Below are positions 19,089 to 27,293 of a DNA stretch of 64,000 bases, one piece after another. How positions within the stretch are numbered: position 1 is the stretch's first letter; every line of letters starts with the position of its first letter. The stretch is taken from assembly GCA_019635485.1 (NCBI GenBank), contig JAHBZL010000015.1:1-64000 (forward strand), in the 5' to 3' direction. A model generated the notes under the pieces. The model did not search any database. It saw only the letters and a list, made by a program, of their open reading frames with translations, and had not been told where the DNA came from. Position numbers and translations under genes: made by a program. Origin of the DNA: Piscinibacter sp. (GTDB lineage: Bacteria > Pseudomonadota > Gammaproteobacteria > Burkholderiales > Burkholderiaceae_C).

Positions 19089-20261
19089 TCACTTCTCGAG
19101 GCCGTGATCGGCCTGCGGCCCGAAGTTCTGTTCTTCCTTGTTGATCAGCTGCGCGCCGGCCTTCTCGACCTTGCGCAGGTAGACGTTCTGCACGATGTGG
19201 CGCGTCTTCGGGTCGATGCGCACCGGTCCGCGCGGGCTCTCCCATTGCAGCGTGCGTGCCGCGGCGATCGCCTTCAGGCCGTCCTTCTGGCCGCCGGTCG
19301 CCTCGATCATCCGGTGGATGACGGCCATGCCGTCCCAGGCGCCGACCGACGCGTAGTTGGCGACGGCGTTCGGGTCGCGCCGGGTCAGGGCCTCGACGAA
19401 CTTGCGGTTCGCGGGCGAGTCGTGGGCGGCCGAGTAGTGGAACGCGGTGGTCAGGCCGAGCGCCGAGTCGCCGAACTTCTGCAGGTCGAACTCGTCCATC
19501 TCGGCCGTGCCGAGGAACTTGATGCCGGCCTTGGCGAGGCCGTTCTCGGTGTAGGCCTTCACGAAGCCGAGGTTGGGCGGCCCGCCGGGCAGGAAGGTGT
19601 AGACCGCCTGCGCGCCGCTCGCCTTGATGCGTTGCACGAAGGGCGCGAAGTCGGTCGTCGCGATCGGCATGCGGATCGACTCGACCACGGTGCCGCCCTG
19701 TTTGGCGAACTCGCTCTTCCAGGCGGCCTCCGCGTCGAGGCCCGGGCCGTAGTCGGTCACCGCGGTCACCACCTTGCGGAGGTTGTTCTTCGCCGCCCAC
19801 TGCGCCAGCGGAACGGTCACCTGCCAGAGCGTGTAGCTGGTGCGGACGAAGAACTCGCTCTTCTCGGTGATCGCCGAGGTCGCGGCGTTGAAGATCACCG
19901 TCGGCGTCTGCGACTGCTGGATCAGCGGCGCGACGGCGAAGGCGTTCGGCGTGAACACGAAGCCGCCGAGGTAGTCCACCTTGTCCTTGACGATCAGCTC
20001 CTGGGCGAGCGTCTTCGCCTGGCCCGGATTGGGGCCGCCGCTGTCGCGGTAGATCAGTTCGACCTCCTTGCCGGCCAGCTTGCCGCCCTGCGACGCGAGG
20101 TAGGCCTCCGCGCCGTTGCGGAACAGCGTGCCGTAGTGCGCGAAGGGACCCGAGAACGGGCCGACGATGCCGATCCGGACCGGCTGCGCGGTGGCACCGA
20201 AGGAGGCGAAGGCGAGGGCGGCGCTCAGCGCGGCGGCGCCGCCACGGGGGCAAGGCTTCAT
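19089..20261 (-). CDS. Periplasmic ligand-binding protein of the Liv-type importer
   Basis: A 390-aa type I periplasmic binding protein and first gene of the operon. A signal peptide of about 25 residues (ends GATAQP) precedes VRIGIVGPFSGPFAHYG. Two alpha/beta lobes follow, with hinge-region segments LGGFVFTPNAFAVAPL and AVYTFLPGGPPNLGFV. This sequence branch is common in aromatic-acid importers of Burkholderiales, whereas true LivK proteins usually have SGxxA-type pockets. Ligand inferred only from the neighbouring P450 genes. ATG 20261 lies about 55 nt after the predicted transcription start. Confidence 0.92.
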   Translation of the reverse strand: MKPCPRGGAAALSAALAFASFGATAQPVRIGIVGPFSGPFAHYGTLFRNGAEAYLASQGGKLAGKEVELIYRDSGGPNPGQAKTLAQELIVKDKVDYLGGFVFTPNAFAVAPLIQQSQTPTVIFNAATSAITEKSEFFVRTSYTLWQVTVPLAQWAAKNNLRKVVTAVTDYGPGLDAEAAWKSEFAKQGGTVVESIRMPIATTDFAPFVQRIKASGAQAVYTFLPGGPPNLGFVKAYTENGLAKAGIKFLGTAEMDEFDLQKFGDSALGLTTAFHYSAAHDSPANRKFVEALTRRDPNAVANYASVGAWDGMAVIHRMIEATGGQKDGLKAIAAARTLQWESPRGPVRIDPKTRHIVQNVYLRKVEKAGAQLINKEEQNFGPQADHGLEK

Positions 20262-20320
20262 GGGTTGTCTCCGGCGGTGGGCGCCTCCGCGGACGGCGGG
20301 GCGCGTGTTGATCTGCCGCC

Positions 20321-20349
20321 ATGATCGGCCGATAAAGTTGGTATGTCAA
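20321..20349 (-). promoter_or_regulatory. Promoter of the ABC importer / P450 operon
   Basis: Read on the minus strand, a perfect -35 TTGACA (20349-20344) and a -10 GATCAT (20326-20321, four of six) are separated by exactly 17 bases. The expected start of transcription is near 20314, about 50 nt ahead of the first ATG. The -35 element is buried in the tandem operator-like repeats. Confidence 0.7.
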
Positions 20350-20367
20350 CCAGTTGGTATAACAACC
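20336..20367. promoter_or_regulatory. Two tandem 16-bp operator-like repeats over the operon promoter
   Basis: Two directly abutting copies, 20336-20351 (AGTTGGTATGTCAACC) and 20352-20367 (AGTTGGTATAACAACC), differ at two central bases. Each is itself an imperfect palindrome, GTTG-6-CAAC, the size and symmetry of MarR sites. The first covers the -35 box of the leftward operon, so binding would block RNA polymerase. The MarR protein encoded in that operon is the obvious candidate binder. Confidence 0.75.
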
Positions 20368-20429
20368 AAACTGCGGGATTTCCCGAGATACGGCCCGGCG
20401 CGGCGCCACGCGCCGGGGTCGGTCCGCGC

Positions 20430-21698
20430 CTAACCGTGCAGGGCCGAGCGGGCTGTCGCGGCCAGGCGAAGGCACTGCGGCGGCCCGGCCAGCCAGCGAT
20501 TCAGCGGCGACACGACGTCGCGCGCCCATGCCGGGCTGCCCAGCAGTGCCTGCAGCGTGTCGGGGCCGGCGAACATCGCGAAGCCCACGAGCACCTGCTC
20601 GCCCTGCCGCACCGGCAGCCGCGGGAAGTTGTTGGGCGCGGTCTCGGTCACGTACCAGCCCAGCACCTCGGCCGCGCCGCGAACCAGCGCCGGTCCGACC
20701 GAGTCACGGCACCGGCGCAGAAGTTCCGGCTCCGCCGTTTCGCGCAGCGTGAACACGAACACCGCGAGAACGCCGGGCAGCGCCATGCGCACTGCGCCTG
20801 TCGGCCGCAGTCGTCCGTGCATGGCGATGCCGGCGCCCGGCCAGGCCGGTCGCAGCAGCCGCACGTCGTCCGAATCGACCATCGTCGCGTTGGCGGCGTC
20901 ACGATGCCGCTGCCACACCGGGCCGTCGTAGAACGCGGCGAGGCTGCCGGCGCGGTGTTCCATGTCGGGGAAGCCGCGCAGCCAGACGAAGCGCTCGGCC
21001 ACGTCCAGGTCGCGGAACTGGCCCATCACCGCCACGCCCTGCGCCTCCTGCGTCTCGACGAACTCGCGGTCGAACAGCTCGATCAGTTCATCGCGCCGCC
21101 CGGGGTGCAGCGTGTACTGGCGGAGTTCGACCACGCCGCTGTCGCCGTCGACAGCAAGCGGGGCCTCCATCGGCACGACGGCGACCGACTTCATGCGCTC
21201 GAACTCCATCACCCAGTTGACCTCCCAGGTCCGGCCCGCGTCGATCGAGAAGGCCTGCTCCCAACGTGCCGCGTCGGGGCCTCGCCGCGTCCAGCGATAG
21301 CGCACGCGGATCGGGCGCCCATCGATCTGGTCGTCGCCTTCGAAGAGGCCTTCGTCGCCGTCGAAGCGGCCGACGACGGGCGGATCCAGGCGGCCTGTTT
21401 CGGCATCGATGCCGCCGCCCTCGTTGGTCACCCAGTGGATGCTCCACAGATTGGTCGCCGGATTGAAGACCCGCCACGACATGCCCACCCAGCCCGGCCG
21501 CCAGGCCTCGGCGACCAGGGTGTCGAAGTTGGCGACGCCGCCGGGCAGCCGCTGCACGGTGCTGGTGGCGGAGAACTCCTCCCACTTGTCGCAGTCCTGC
21601 AGGCGCTTCCTGAGCCGCCGCTGGCGCGTGGACCAGGTGCCGACGAGGAAGTCGAAGTCGTGGACGGCACTGGGGGTTCGGGCGGGGCCGGCATGCAT
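20430..21698 (-). CDS. NIPSNAP-domain protein with N-terminal lipocalin-like domain
   Basis: A 422-aa soluble protein in two parts. Residues about 10-180 resemble the DUF1579-like beta-barrel fold (FDFLVGTWSTRQRRL, SMSWRVFNP-type GMSWRVFNPATNLW). Residues about 185-300 are a NIPSNAP domain (VVELRQYTLHPGRRDELIELF, WLRGFPDMEHR), a dimeric alpha/beta-barrel fold, with a second degenerate copy to the end. The cellular role is unknown. The ATG at 21698 is preferred over an in-frame TTG at 21743 that falls in the divergent promoter region. It is divergent from the WYL regulator. Confidence 0.82.
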   Translation of the reverse strand: MHAGPARTPSAVHDFDFLVGTWSTRQRRLRKRLQDCDKWEEFSATSTVQRLPGGVANFDTLVAEAWRPGWVGMSWRVFNPATNLWSIHWVTNEGGGIDAETGRLDPPVVGRFDGDEGLFEGDDQIDGRPIRVRYRWTRRGPDAARWEQAFSIDAGRTWEVNWVMEFERMKSVAVVPMEAPLAVDGDSGVVELRQYTLHPGRRDELIELFDREFVETQEAQGVAVMGQFRDLDVAERFVWLRGFPDMEHRAGSLAAFYDGPVWQRHRDAANATMVDSDDVRLLRPAWPGAGIAMHGRLRPTGAVRMALPGVLAVFVFTLRETAEPELLRRCRDSVGPALVRGAAEVLGWYVTETAPNNFPRLPVRQGEQVLVGFAMFAGPDTLQALLGSPAWARDVVSPLNRWLAGPPQCLRLAATARSALHG

Positions 21699-21786
21699 GG
21701 TCGGGGGGTCGAAGTGGGACAGGGCGGCATGCTGGCATTTCAAAGACGACAGTGTGTGTCATGATTTCGGGCCACCTCGCCATGTC

Positions 21787-22776
21787 ATGAAAGCCAGCCG
21801 CCTGCTGTCCATCCTGATGCTGCTGCAGTCGCACGAGCGGCTGACGGCGGCGGCGCTGGCGCAAGCCCTCGAGGTGTCGGAGCGGACCATCCTGCGCGAT
21901 GTCGACCAGTTGTCCGCCGCGGGCGTGCCGCTGTGGGCCGAGCGCGGCCGCCAGGGCGGCTTCCGGCTGCAGCCGGGCTGGAGCACCGAGCTCACCGGCA
22001 TGACCGAGCCCGAGGCCCACGCGCTGCTGCTGGCCGGCATTCCCGGCCCGGCCACCGAGCTGGGGCTCGGCGAGGCGGCCGTGTCGGCGCGCCTGAAGCT
22101 CGTGGCCAGCCTGCCGGCGCCCTTGCGCGAACAGGCGGCGCGGGTGGCGGACCGCCTGCACATCGACCCGGTGGACTGGTACCGGACGCCGGACGCGCCG
22201 GCGCTGCTGCGCGACGTGGCCGATGCCGTCTGGCGCGCCCGGCGCATCCGCGTGCGTTATGCGAGCTGGGAGCGCACCACGTGGCGCGAGCTGGAGCCGC
22301 TGGGCCTGGTCCTGAAGGCCGGTGCCTGGTACGTCACCGCACGGCCGGTCGGCCGCAGCGAAGCCCGCACCTATCGCCTGTCGAGCATGCAGGCGCTGGC
22401 GCCCGGCGGCGGCGCGTTCAGGCGCCCGCGCGACTTCGACCTGGCGCGCTACTGGCGCGAGTCGGCGGCCCGGTTCGAAGCGGAACTGTGCCCGCTGCAG
22501 GCCCGGGTACTCGTGTCGCCGCGCGCGCTGGGCTGGCTGGCGCACGGGCGCGATCGCTTCGTCGCGCTCCCGCAGGGGCAGGGCCCGGAACCCCGGTCAA
22601 CCGGATGGCAGGAGATCCTGCTGCCGCTGGAATCCGTCGACCAGGGCGCGCGCCGCATCCTGGGTTTCGGCGGCGAGGCCGAGGTGATCGAGCCGGCGGC
22701 GCTGCGGGCGCGGGTCGCGGCGCTGGCCGAAGGGCTGCATCGGCGCCACCGCACGGCGACGGCCGATGCCGGCTGA
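21787..22776 (+). CDS. YafY-type HTH/WYL-domain transcriptional regulator
   Basis: A 329-aa regulator. The N-terminal HTH_11 domain reads LLSILMLLQSHERLTAAALAQALEVSERTILRDV, followed by a wing. The WYL domain covers about residues 140-230 (RIRVRYASWERTTWRELEPLGLVLKAGAWYV) and binds a nucleotide or small ligand in characterised members. A WCX-type C-terminal domain follows. It is divergent from the NIPSNAP gene with about 90 bp between starts, so control of that gene is likely. Confidence 0.92.
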   Translation: MKASRLLSILMLLQSHERLTAAALAQALEVSERTILRDVDQLSAAGVPLWAERGRQGGFRLQPGWSTELTGMTEPEAHALLLAGIPGPATELGLGEAAVSARLKLVASLPAPLREQAARVADRLHIDPVDWYRTPDAPALLRDVADAVWRARRIRVRYASWERTTWRELEPLGLVLKAGAWYVTARPVGRSEARTYRLSSMQALAPGGGAFRRPRDFDLARYWRESAARFEAELCPLQARVLVSPRALGWLAHGRDRFVALPQGQGPEPRSTGWQEILLPLESVDQGARRILGFGGEAEVIEPAALRARVAALAEGLHRRHRTATADAG

Positions 22777-23045
22777 CGCGGCGCGGGCGCCTCTCCGACG
22801 CCGCGGGCGGCGGGCAGGCGCGGGAAACATCACCCGATGGAAGTGTCCCGCCGGCGCCTTGTCCATCCGCTCGCCCGACTGCTTGCCGAAAGCCGCGGGG
22901 CAGCCGTCGTGGTTGGACCCGCTGGTGGCGCGGGGAGCGGGGAGCGATCGGGCCTTCGCGCTCGAGCGCTCGAGGACGGTCAACCCGCGGAACGAATGTC
23001 GCACCGGTGTGGCGGCGCGACCCGCCGCAGCCGCCCCAGTTCCAC

Positions 23046-24767
23046 TCAGGCCGGCCAGCGCCCTGCAAGCAGCCTGGCTTTCGCCTCCGACGGCGCGACG
23101 ACTCTGTCCGGCAGGTCGAGCACCAAATCCTCGACACCCGCATAGCAGTGCACCCCTAGCACCCACGGATAGCGCTTGAAGTGCTCGAACATCCCGTACT
23201 CCGCCTGCGCCACCTGAAGGATGGGCTGCACCGGCACCGAGGGCAGGGCCGGAACGATCACTGCAAGCTCCTGCGGGATGCTCTTCGCGTCGGTGATGTC
23301 CGCGATCACGAACCTCGAAAGATGAGCCAGCGTCGACACGGTCTCCGTGATGTCCCGCGAACTCGGCTTGTCGAAGTCGAACACCACGGGCAGGTAGTCA
23401 CGCCGCCCCAGCTCCGCACGGATCGCATCCAGCACGGCCTTCCGTTCGGGCGTGAACCGCCCGAGTATCAAGACGACCTTCGAAGTGATGGTGTCGATCG
23501 CTGAACGGATCTTCTGGTTGTTCAGCAGCAGATGCAAGAACTGGGCGATCTCGAGGTTGCCAACGGTGACGACCGGATGTCCTTGCTCGGAGATGACGAG
23601 ATCCGCCTGAACGGCGCCATCCAGGTTGGCGTCCCAGGTGGACGCGCCGAACACCCGGCATCCACGCAGATTCGCGTCCGCCAGGTTTGTCTTCACGAGC
23701 GACGCGTGGCTCAGATCGGCGCCCACGAGGGTCGTGCCGCTCAGGTCCGCTCCGTCGAGGTTGCAGCCGTGCAGCTTGGCTTCTCTGAGATTGGCATCCG
23801 AGACCTTGGCGCCGGCGAGGTTCGCTCGCTCGAGGCACGTCCGTGCCAGGTTGGTTTCCCGTACATCCGCTGCGCCCAGATCGGCTCGGCCAAGATCGGC
23901 GTCCATCAAGTTCGAGTCACTGAGCTTGGCGCCGCTCAGGTTCGCGCCACGGAGGTGAGCTCCGCTCAGGTTCGAGTCGCTGAGATCTGCGCCGCTCAGG
24001 TTCGAACCACTGAAGTCAGTGCCGCTCAGGTTCGAGCCCCTGAGGTTCGCGCCGCTCAGATTCGTGCCGCTGAGATCGGCGCCGCTCAGATTCGAGTCAC
24101 TGAAGTCGGCGTCGACCATCTTCACGCCGCGCAGGTTGGCACCGGGCGCGGCAAGTCCGGGCAACTTCATGCCGCTGAGGCTGTTGCCTGTGATGATCGA
24201 CACGTCTTCCATGGTCGAATCGGTCAGCTGGATGACGCTGCCTGCCGTGGGACCCATCAAGGCGCGGCGGAATGTGCAACGCGCGATGCTGCCCCCGCCG
24301 AAGTAGGTGCCGACGAGGCTGGCACCGGAGAAGTCGGAGTCCGCGATGTCGGACCCGCGCAAATCGGCTCCCAGGAGGATGGCCGCCGTGAAGCTCACGG
24401 AGGACAAGTTCGCGTCGGTGAGGTCCGTCCACGACAAGTCGGCACGGACGAAATTGCACTGCAGCACGTTGGCGCCCTTGAGGACGGCTCCGGTCAGGTC
24501 AGCATCCTTGAAGCTGGTCCCCATCAGGTTGCTGCCGCGGAGGTTGGTCCGCAGGAGCCGCGCGCCGGCGAAGTCGGTGTCCTTGACGCCGGCACCTTCG
24601 AGATTCGCCCCGGTGAGAGTGGCGCGACTCAGGTTCATCCGGCCGAGGGCGAGCGAGCGCAGGTCCGCGTCTGCAAGATCCGGAACGACCGAAGGGTGCG
24701 CGGCGCGCCAGGCGTTCCAGGCTTCGGCGCCTCGCGCAAGAAGTTCGACGTGCTCCTGAACCGCCAT
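23046..24767 (-). CDS. Pentapeptide-repeat protein with C-terminal TIR-like domain
   Basis: A 573-aa protein. Residues about 30-385 are A(D/N)LxX pentapeptide repeats that would fold into a long four-sided beta helix (for example SGADLSGTNLSGANLRG). Residues about 395-560 form a separate alpha/beta domain: VVLILGRFTPERKAVLDAI, LPVVFDFDKPSSRDITETV, SRFVIADITDAKSIPQEL, VPVQPILQ. The strand-helix order and the small-x-EL motif after a buried strand are TIR/SEFIR-like. An NADase or signalling role, for instance in phage defence, is inference only. Base composition is visibly less G+C-rich than its neighbours. ATG 24767 is preferred over GTG 24788 because AGGA lies upstream of it. Confidence 0.82.
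   Translation of the reverse strand: MAVQEHVELLARGAEAWNAWRAAHPSVVPDLADADLRSLALGRMNLSRATLTGANLEGAGVKDTDFAGARLLRTNLRGSNLMGTSFKDADLTGAVLKGANVLQCNFVRADLSWTDLTDANLSSVSFTAAILLGADLRGSDIADSDFSGASLVGTYFGGGSIARCTFRRALMGPTAGSVIQLTDSTMEDVSIITGNSLSGMKLPGLAAPGANLRGVKMVDADFSDSNLSGADLSGTNLSGANLRGSNLSGTDFSGSNLSGADLSDSNLSGAHLRGANLSGAKLSDSNLMDADLGRADLGAADVRETNLARTCLERANLAGAKVSDANLREAKLHGCNLDGADLSGTTLVGADLSHASLVKTNLADANLRGCRVFGASTWDANLDGAVQADLVISEQGHPVVTVGNLEIAQFLHLLLNNQKIRSAIDTITSKVVLILGRFTPERKAVLDAIRAELGRRDYLPVVFDFDKPSSRDITETVSTLAHLSRFVIADITDAKSIPQELAVIVPALPSVPVQPILQVAQAEYGMFEHFKRYPWVLGVHCYAGVEDLVLDLPDRVVAPSEAKARLLAGRWPA
23931..24110. repeat. Six-unit 30-bp tandem repeat inside the pentapeptide gene
   Basis: The 10-mer GCCGCTCAGG or a one-base variant recurs at exactly 30-bp steps, at 23931, 23961, 23991, 24021, 24051 and 24081. 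Each unit encodes two pentapeptides. The nucleotide-level identity is much higher here than in the rest of the gene, suggesting recent expansion by slippage or unequal recombination. Confidence 0.85.
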
Positions 24768-24837
24768 TCGCCGTGGTCCTACGGTCACTTGGGAAAGGTC
24801 GCCTTCGCCGGAGCCGCCTGGGCGACACCGCCGAAGA

Positions 24838-25902
24838 TCATGCCTTGGGTGTGGCCCGATGAGTTTCGATGCGTGACATCACGGGTCGCATTGCCAGGGC
24901 GGCCCGGATGGTGAACGGACCCGATAGGAATGGGTCCGACAGCAGCGGCGATGCGGGCATCATCGTGAGCCGCGCTCCTGCCGCGCCAGGGTCAGGAGCG
25001 CATCCAGCGCCCCCTCGCTCAGCCCCTTCAAGGTCCCGAAGTTCGCTTTCGACACGGGGCTGCTCGAAGCTGCGCAGCAGCATGGCACGCTGGTGGCGAG
25101 CCTCGGCCTCGGCGGCCTGCTCGGGAGTCAGCGGCAGGGCCGGCGCGCTCGCGGGTTCTTGTTCGTGTGCACGGGCAAGGTTCCGCTCCGGCAGAGGCTT
25201 GTGCGGGCGCCGGGGCGCACCCGAACCCGTATCGCCGGGCCGGCCGGGGCCTCGTTGCACGCCAGGCGGGGGCGGTCGGGAGCGACGTGGCGCTTGGCCG
25301 GGGCGAGATGGCTGCGCAGAGCGCTCCGGGCGATCGGAGGTACCGGGCTGCACCGAGCGCGCGTCACGAGTGACAGGCCGCTCGCCGGTCGCTCGCGAAG
25401 CGGACCGCGACTCCCGGGTGTCATGACGCGCAGCCCGGGCCGCCTCGCGCCCCGCGAGTTTCTTTGCTTCGACGAAGGCGCGGGGCCGCTCGAGTTCCAG
25501 GCCTGCAGCTTCGCGGTGCTCGGTGGCAATTTCGCCGACCGGCTGGCCGTCGAGGTCGATGCGTGTCGCGCCCTCGGCCACCAGGGCCCGCAGGCAGGCG
25601 GTCGCGGTGGTGTGGCGCTGCAGGAAGACCGAGAGTGCCTTCCTGGTGAAGACTCCCGGCGCGCGTTGATGAATGTCGACCTGGATGCGAAGCTTGATCG
25701 GCTCGATCACACCCGCACCGAACAGTGCCGGGAAGTGCTCGGCCAGCAGGCGCGCAGTGTCGGCCACGCAGGGTTCCGGCCGCGGCGCCGGTGCGACAAC
25801 AGCTGCAGCCGGGGCAGCTGGCGCCGCCTCGGTCGCCGTGCTGGGCGTCGCATGGTGCGCCGGTCCTGGAGCCGTCTCGGGATTCTCAGGGGTGTCGGGC
25901 AT
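24838..25902 (-). CDS. ProQ/FinO-domain RNA-binding protein with long disordered tails
   Basis: A 354-aa protein. The ProQ/FinO RNA chaperone domain is at about residues 46-145 (LLAEHFPALFGAGVIEPIKLRI, FTRKALSVFLQRHTTATACLRAL). An Ala/Pro-rich head precedes it and a long Arg/Ser/Pro/Gly-rich linker (about 150-250) follows. Residues about 275-315 (TPEQAAEAEARHQRAMLLRSFE) are a helical segment seen in betaproteobacterial ProQ relatives. Such proteins bind structured sRNAs and mRNA 3' ends. ATG 25902 (MPDTPENPE) is preferred over an upstream in-frame start. The pentapeptide gene follows 70 bp downstream on the same strand. Confidence 0.88.
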   Translation of the reverse strand: MPDTPENPETAPGPAHHATPSTATEAAPAAPAAAVVAPAPRPEPCVADTARLLAEHFPALFGAGVIEPIKLRIQVDIHQRAPGVFTRKALSVFLQRHTTATACLRALVAEGATRIDLDGQPVGEIATEHREAAGLELERPRAFVEAKKLAGREAARAARHDTRESRSASRATGERPVTRDARSVQPGTSDRPERSAQPSRPGQAPRRSRPPPPGVQRGPGRPGDTGSGAPRRPHKPLPERNLARAHEQEPASAPALPLTPEQAAEAEARHQRAMLLRSFEQPRVESELRDLEGAERGGAGCAPDPGAAGARLTMMPASPLLSDPFLSGPFTIRAALAMRPVMSRIETHRATPKA

Positions 25903-26060
25903 CGGAACGAAGCAGGTCGGTCGCCGGGGCAGTGTTGCCGGCCACGTATTCTCGGCCCTTGGCCCTGATCCTTGCACGCACTGCCGAATCCGCCTGCCGG
26001 CCGTCAGTTCGCACAGCGTTTCGAAGGATTGTCGTGGAGCGATTGGCGGCCACCAAAGCG

Positions 26061-26086
26061 CAGGGCCCGCTCGGTGGCGGGCCCTG
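26061..26086 (-). terminator. Probable terminator of tRNA-Thr
   Basis: Perfect 10-bp inverted arms (26061-26070 and 26077-26086) enclose a 6-base loop. On the minus strand the hairpin is followed by CGCTTTGG, a weak T-tract. It lies 10 bp past the tRNA 3' end. Confidence 0.6.
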
Positions 26087-26095
26087 GCCTTCGAT

Positions 26096-26171
26096 TGGTG
26101 CCGGTGAAGAGAGTCGAACTCCCGACCTTCGCATTACGAATGCGCTGCTCTACCAACTGAGCTACACCGGC
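26096..26171 (-). tRNA. tRNA-Thr (anticodon CGT), CCA encoded
   Basis: Folds as a standard 76-nt cloverleaf. Acceptor arm GCCGGTG pairs with CACCGGC; the D arm is GCTC-AGTTGGTA-GAGC; the anticodon stem GCGCA/TGCGA-type arm encloses TTCGTAA with anticodon CGT at 26138-26136; the T arm contains GTTCGACTC. The discriminator A and a genomically encoded CCA end at 26096. It reads the ACG codon. No integrase or duplicated 3' end was found beside it. Confidence 0.95.
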
Positions 26172-26288
26172 GGAACCTGCGGATTATAGCGGGCCAGGAT
26201 GCGGTCAGCCGGCACCACTCACCGGGCCGGCTCGGTCCGTTGCACGCCATCGCGCGGCAGCGTCCGCCAGGGGCGCCCCGGGTGCCGT

Positions 26289-27293
26289 TCAGCGCCACCA
26301 GAGGATCGCCCCCAGCACCAGCGCCGCCATCCACACGGTCTCGACCAGGATCAGCACGATGGGCCGCCAGCCCGCCTGGGTCAGCTGCATGAAGCTCGTC
26401 TTCATGCCGAGCGCGGCGATCGCCAGCACCAGGCAGGCGCGCGAGGTCCAGCCCATCGCCTGCTGCAGCGCGGCGGGCAGGGCGCCCGCCGAGTTGACGG
26501 CCACCAGCACCGCGAACAGCCACAGGAACCAGGGCACCAGCGGCTGGCGCGCGGCGTGTACCGGCTCGCCGCGCTCGCGCTCGGCGCGGAAGGCCAGGCT
26601 GACGCCGAGCACCACCGCGGCCAGCAGCGCGACGCGGAACAGCTTCACGATGGTGGCGATGTCGCCGGTCTGCGTGCCCAGCGTGTAGCCGGCGCCGACG
26701 ACCTGGGCCACGTCGTGGATCGTGCCGCCGATGAACAGGCCGGCCAGTTCGGGCGGCAGGGACAGCGCGCGCGCCAGCAGCGGGTACAGCACCATCGCCG
26801 CGGTGGACATCACGGTCACGCTGATCACGACCATCAGCGTGAAGCGGTCGCCGTGTCTCTCGCGCGGCAGCACGGCGGCGATGGCCAGCGCGGCCGACGC
26901 GCCGCAGATCGCCACCGCGCCGCCTGACAGCACGCCCTGTGCACGCGTCATGCCGAAGCGGCGGGCGAGCAGCGTGCCGCAGGCCAGCGTGCCGAGCACC
27001 GCCGCGATCACCACCGCGGCGGTGAAGCCGCCGAGCGCGACGATCTGCGCCGCCGTGATGCGCGCGCCGAGCAGGCCGACACCGAGGCGCAGCACCTGGC
27101 GTGCGCAGAACTCCACGCCGGCCTTGGTGCGCGCCTCCTGGCTGAGGTAGTGGAAGGCGATGCCGAAGAACAGCGCGTACAGCAGCTGCGGCCCGCCATG
27201 CAGCTGCGCGACGAAGGTCGCGGCCAGCGCGACGACCCCGGCAAGCGCGCTGCCCGGCAACAGCCCGGCGGCGTGGCGCAGCGCGCCGGTCAT
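26289..27293 (-). CDS. suyZ: YeiH/SuyZ-family exporter (probable sulfite exporter)
   Basis: A 334-aa integral membrane protein with about ten hydrophobic segments, of the YeiH/COG2855 family. Marks include LYALFFGIAFHYLS near residue 38, LGVGLLGARITAAQI near 70, SGGAVAICGASAALAIAAV near 123 and GGTIHDVAQVVGAG near 189. Members next to sulfo-lyase genes are named SuyZ or CuyZ and are thought to export sulfite. Its ATG overlaps the GntR stop by 4 bp, and suyAB lie divergently 0.9 kb away, so sulfite export fits. Direction and substrate are not shown by sequence alone. Confidence 0.82.
   Translation of the reverse strand: MTGALRHAAGLLPGSALAGVVALAATFVAQLHGGPQLLYALFFGIAFHYLSQEARTKAGVEFCARQVLRLGVGLLGARITAAQIVALGGFTAAVVIAAVLGTLACGTLLARRFGMTRAQGVLSGGAVAICGASAALAIAAVLPRERHGDRFTLMVVISVTVMSTAAMVLYPLLARALSLPPELAGLFIGGTIHDVAQVVGAGYTLGTQTGDIATIVKLFRVALLAAVVLGVSLAFRAERERGEPVHAARQPLVPWFLWLFAVLVAVNSAGALPAALQQAMGWTSRACLVLAIAALGMKTSFMQLTQAGWRPIVLILVETVWMAALVLGAILWWR

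Noticed and set aside
21698-21743. TTG start extending the NIPSNAP protein by 15 codons
   Set aside because: It would place the start inside the divergent promoter region, the extra residues are not family-like, and no ribosome-binding site is near.
22777-23045. Possible small genes in the 269-bp gap between the WYL regulator and the pentapeptide gene
   Set aside because: Several short open frames exist (for example from 22837), but none has a convincing start site or a recognisable sequence. I see no structured RNA or repeat. Left as intergenic.
23931-24110. CRISPR-like array
   Set aside because: Thirty-bp units abut without unique spacers and lie in frame within a pentapeptide-repeat coding region.
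22777-26171. Genomic island integrated at tRNA-Thr
   Set aside because: The lower G+C content and position on the 3' side of the tRNA fit, but there is no integrase and I found no second copy of the tRNA 3' end to act as an attachment site.
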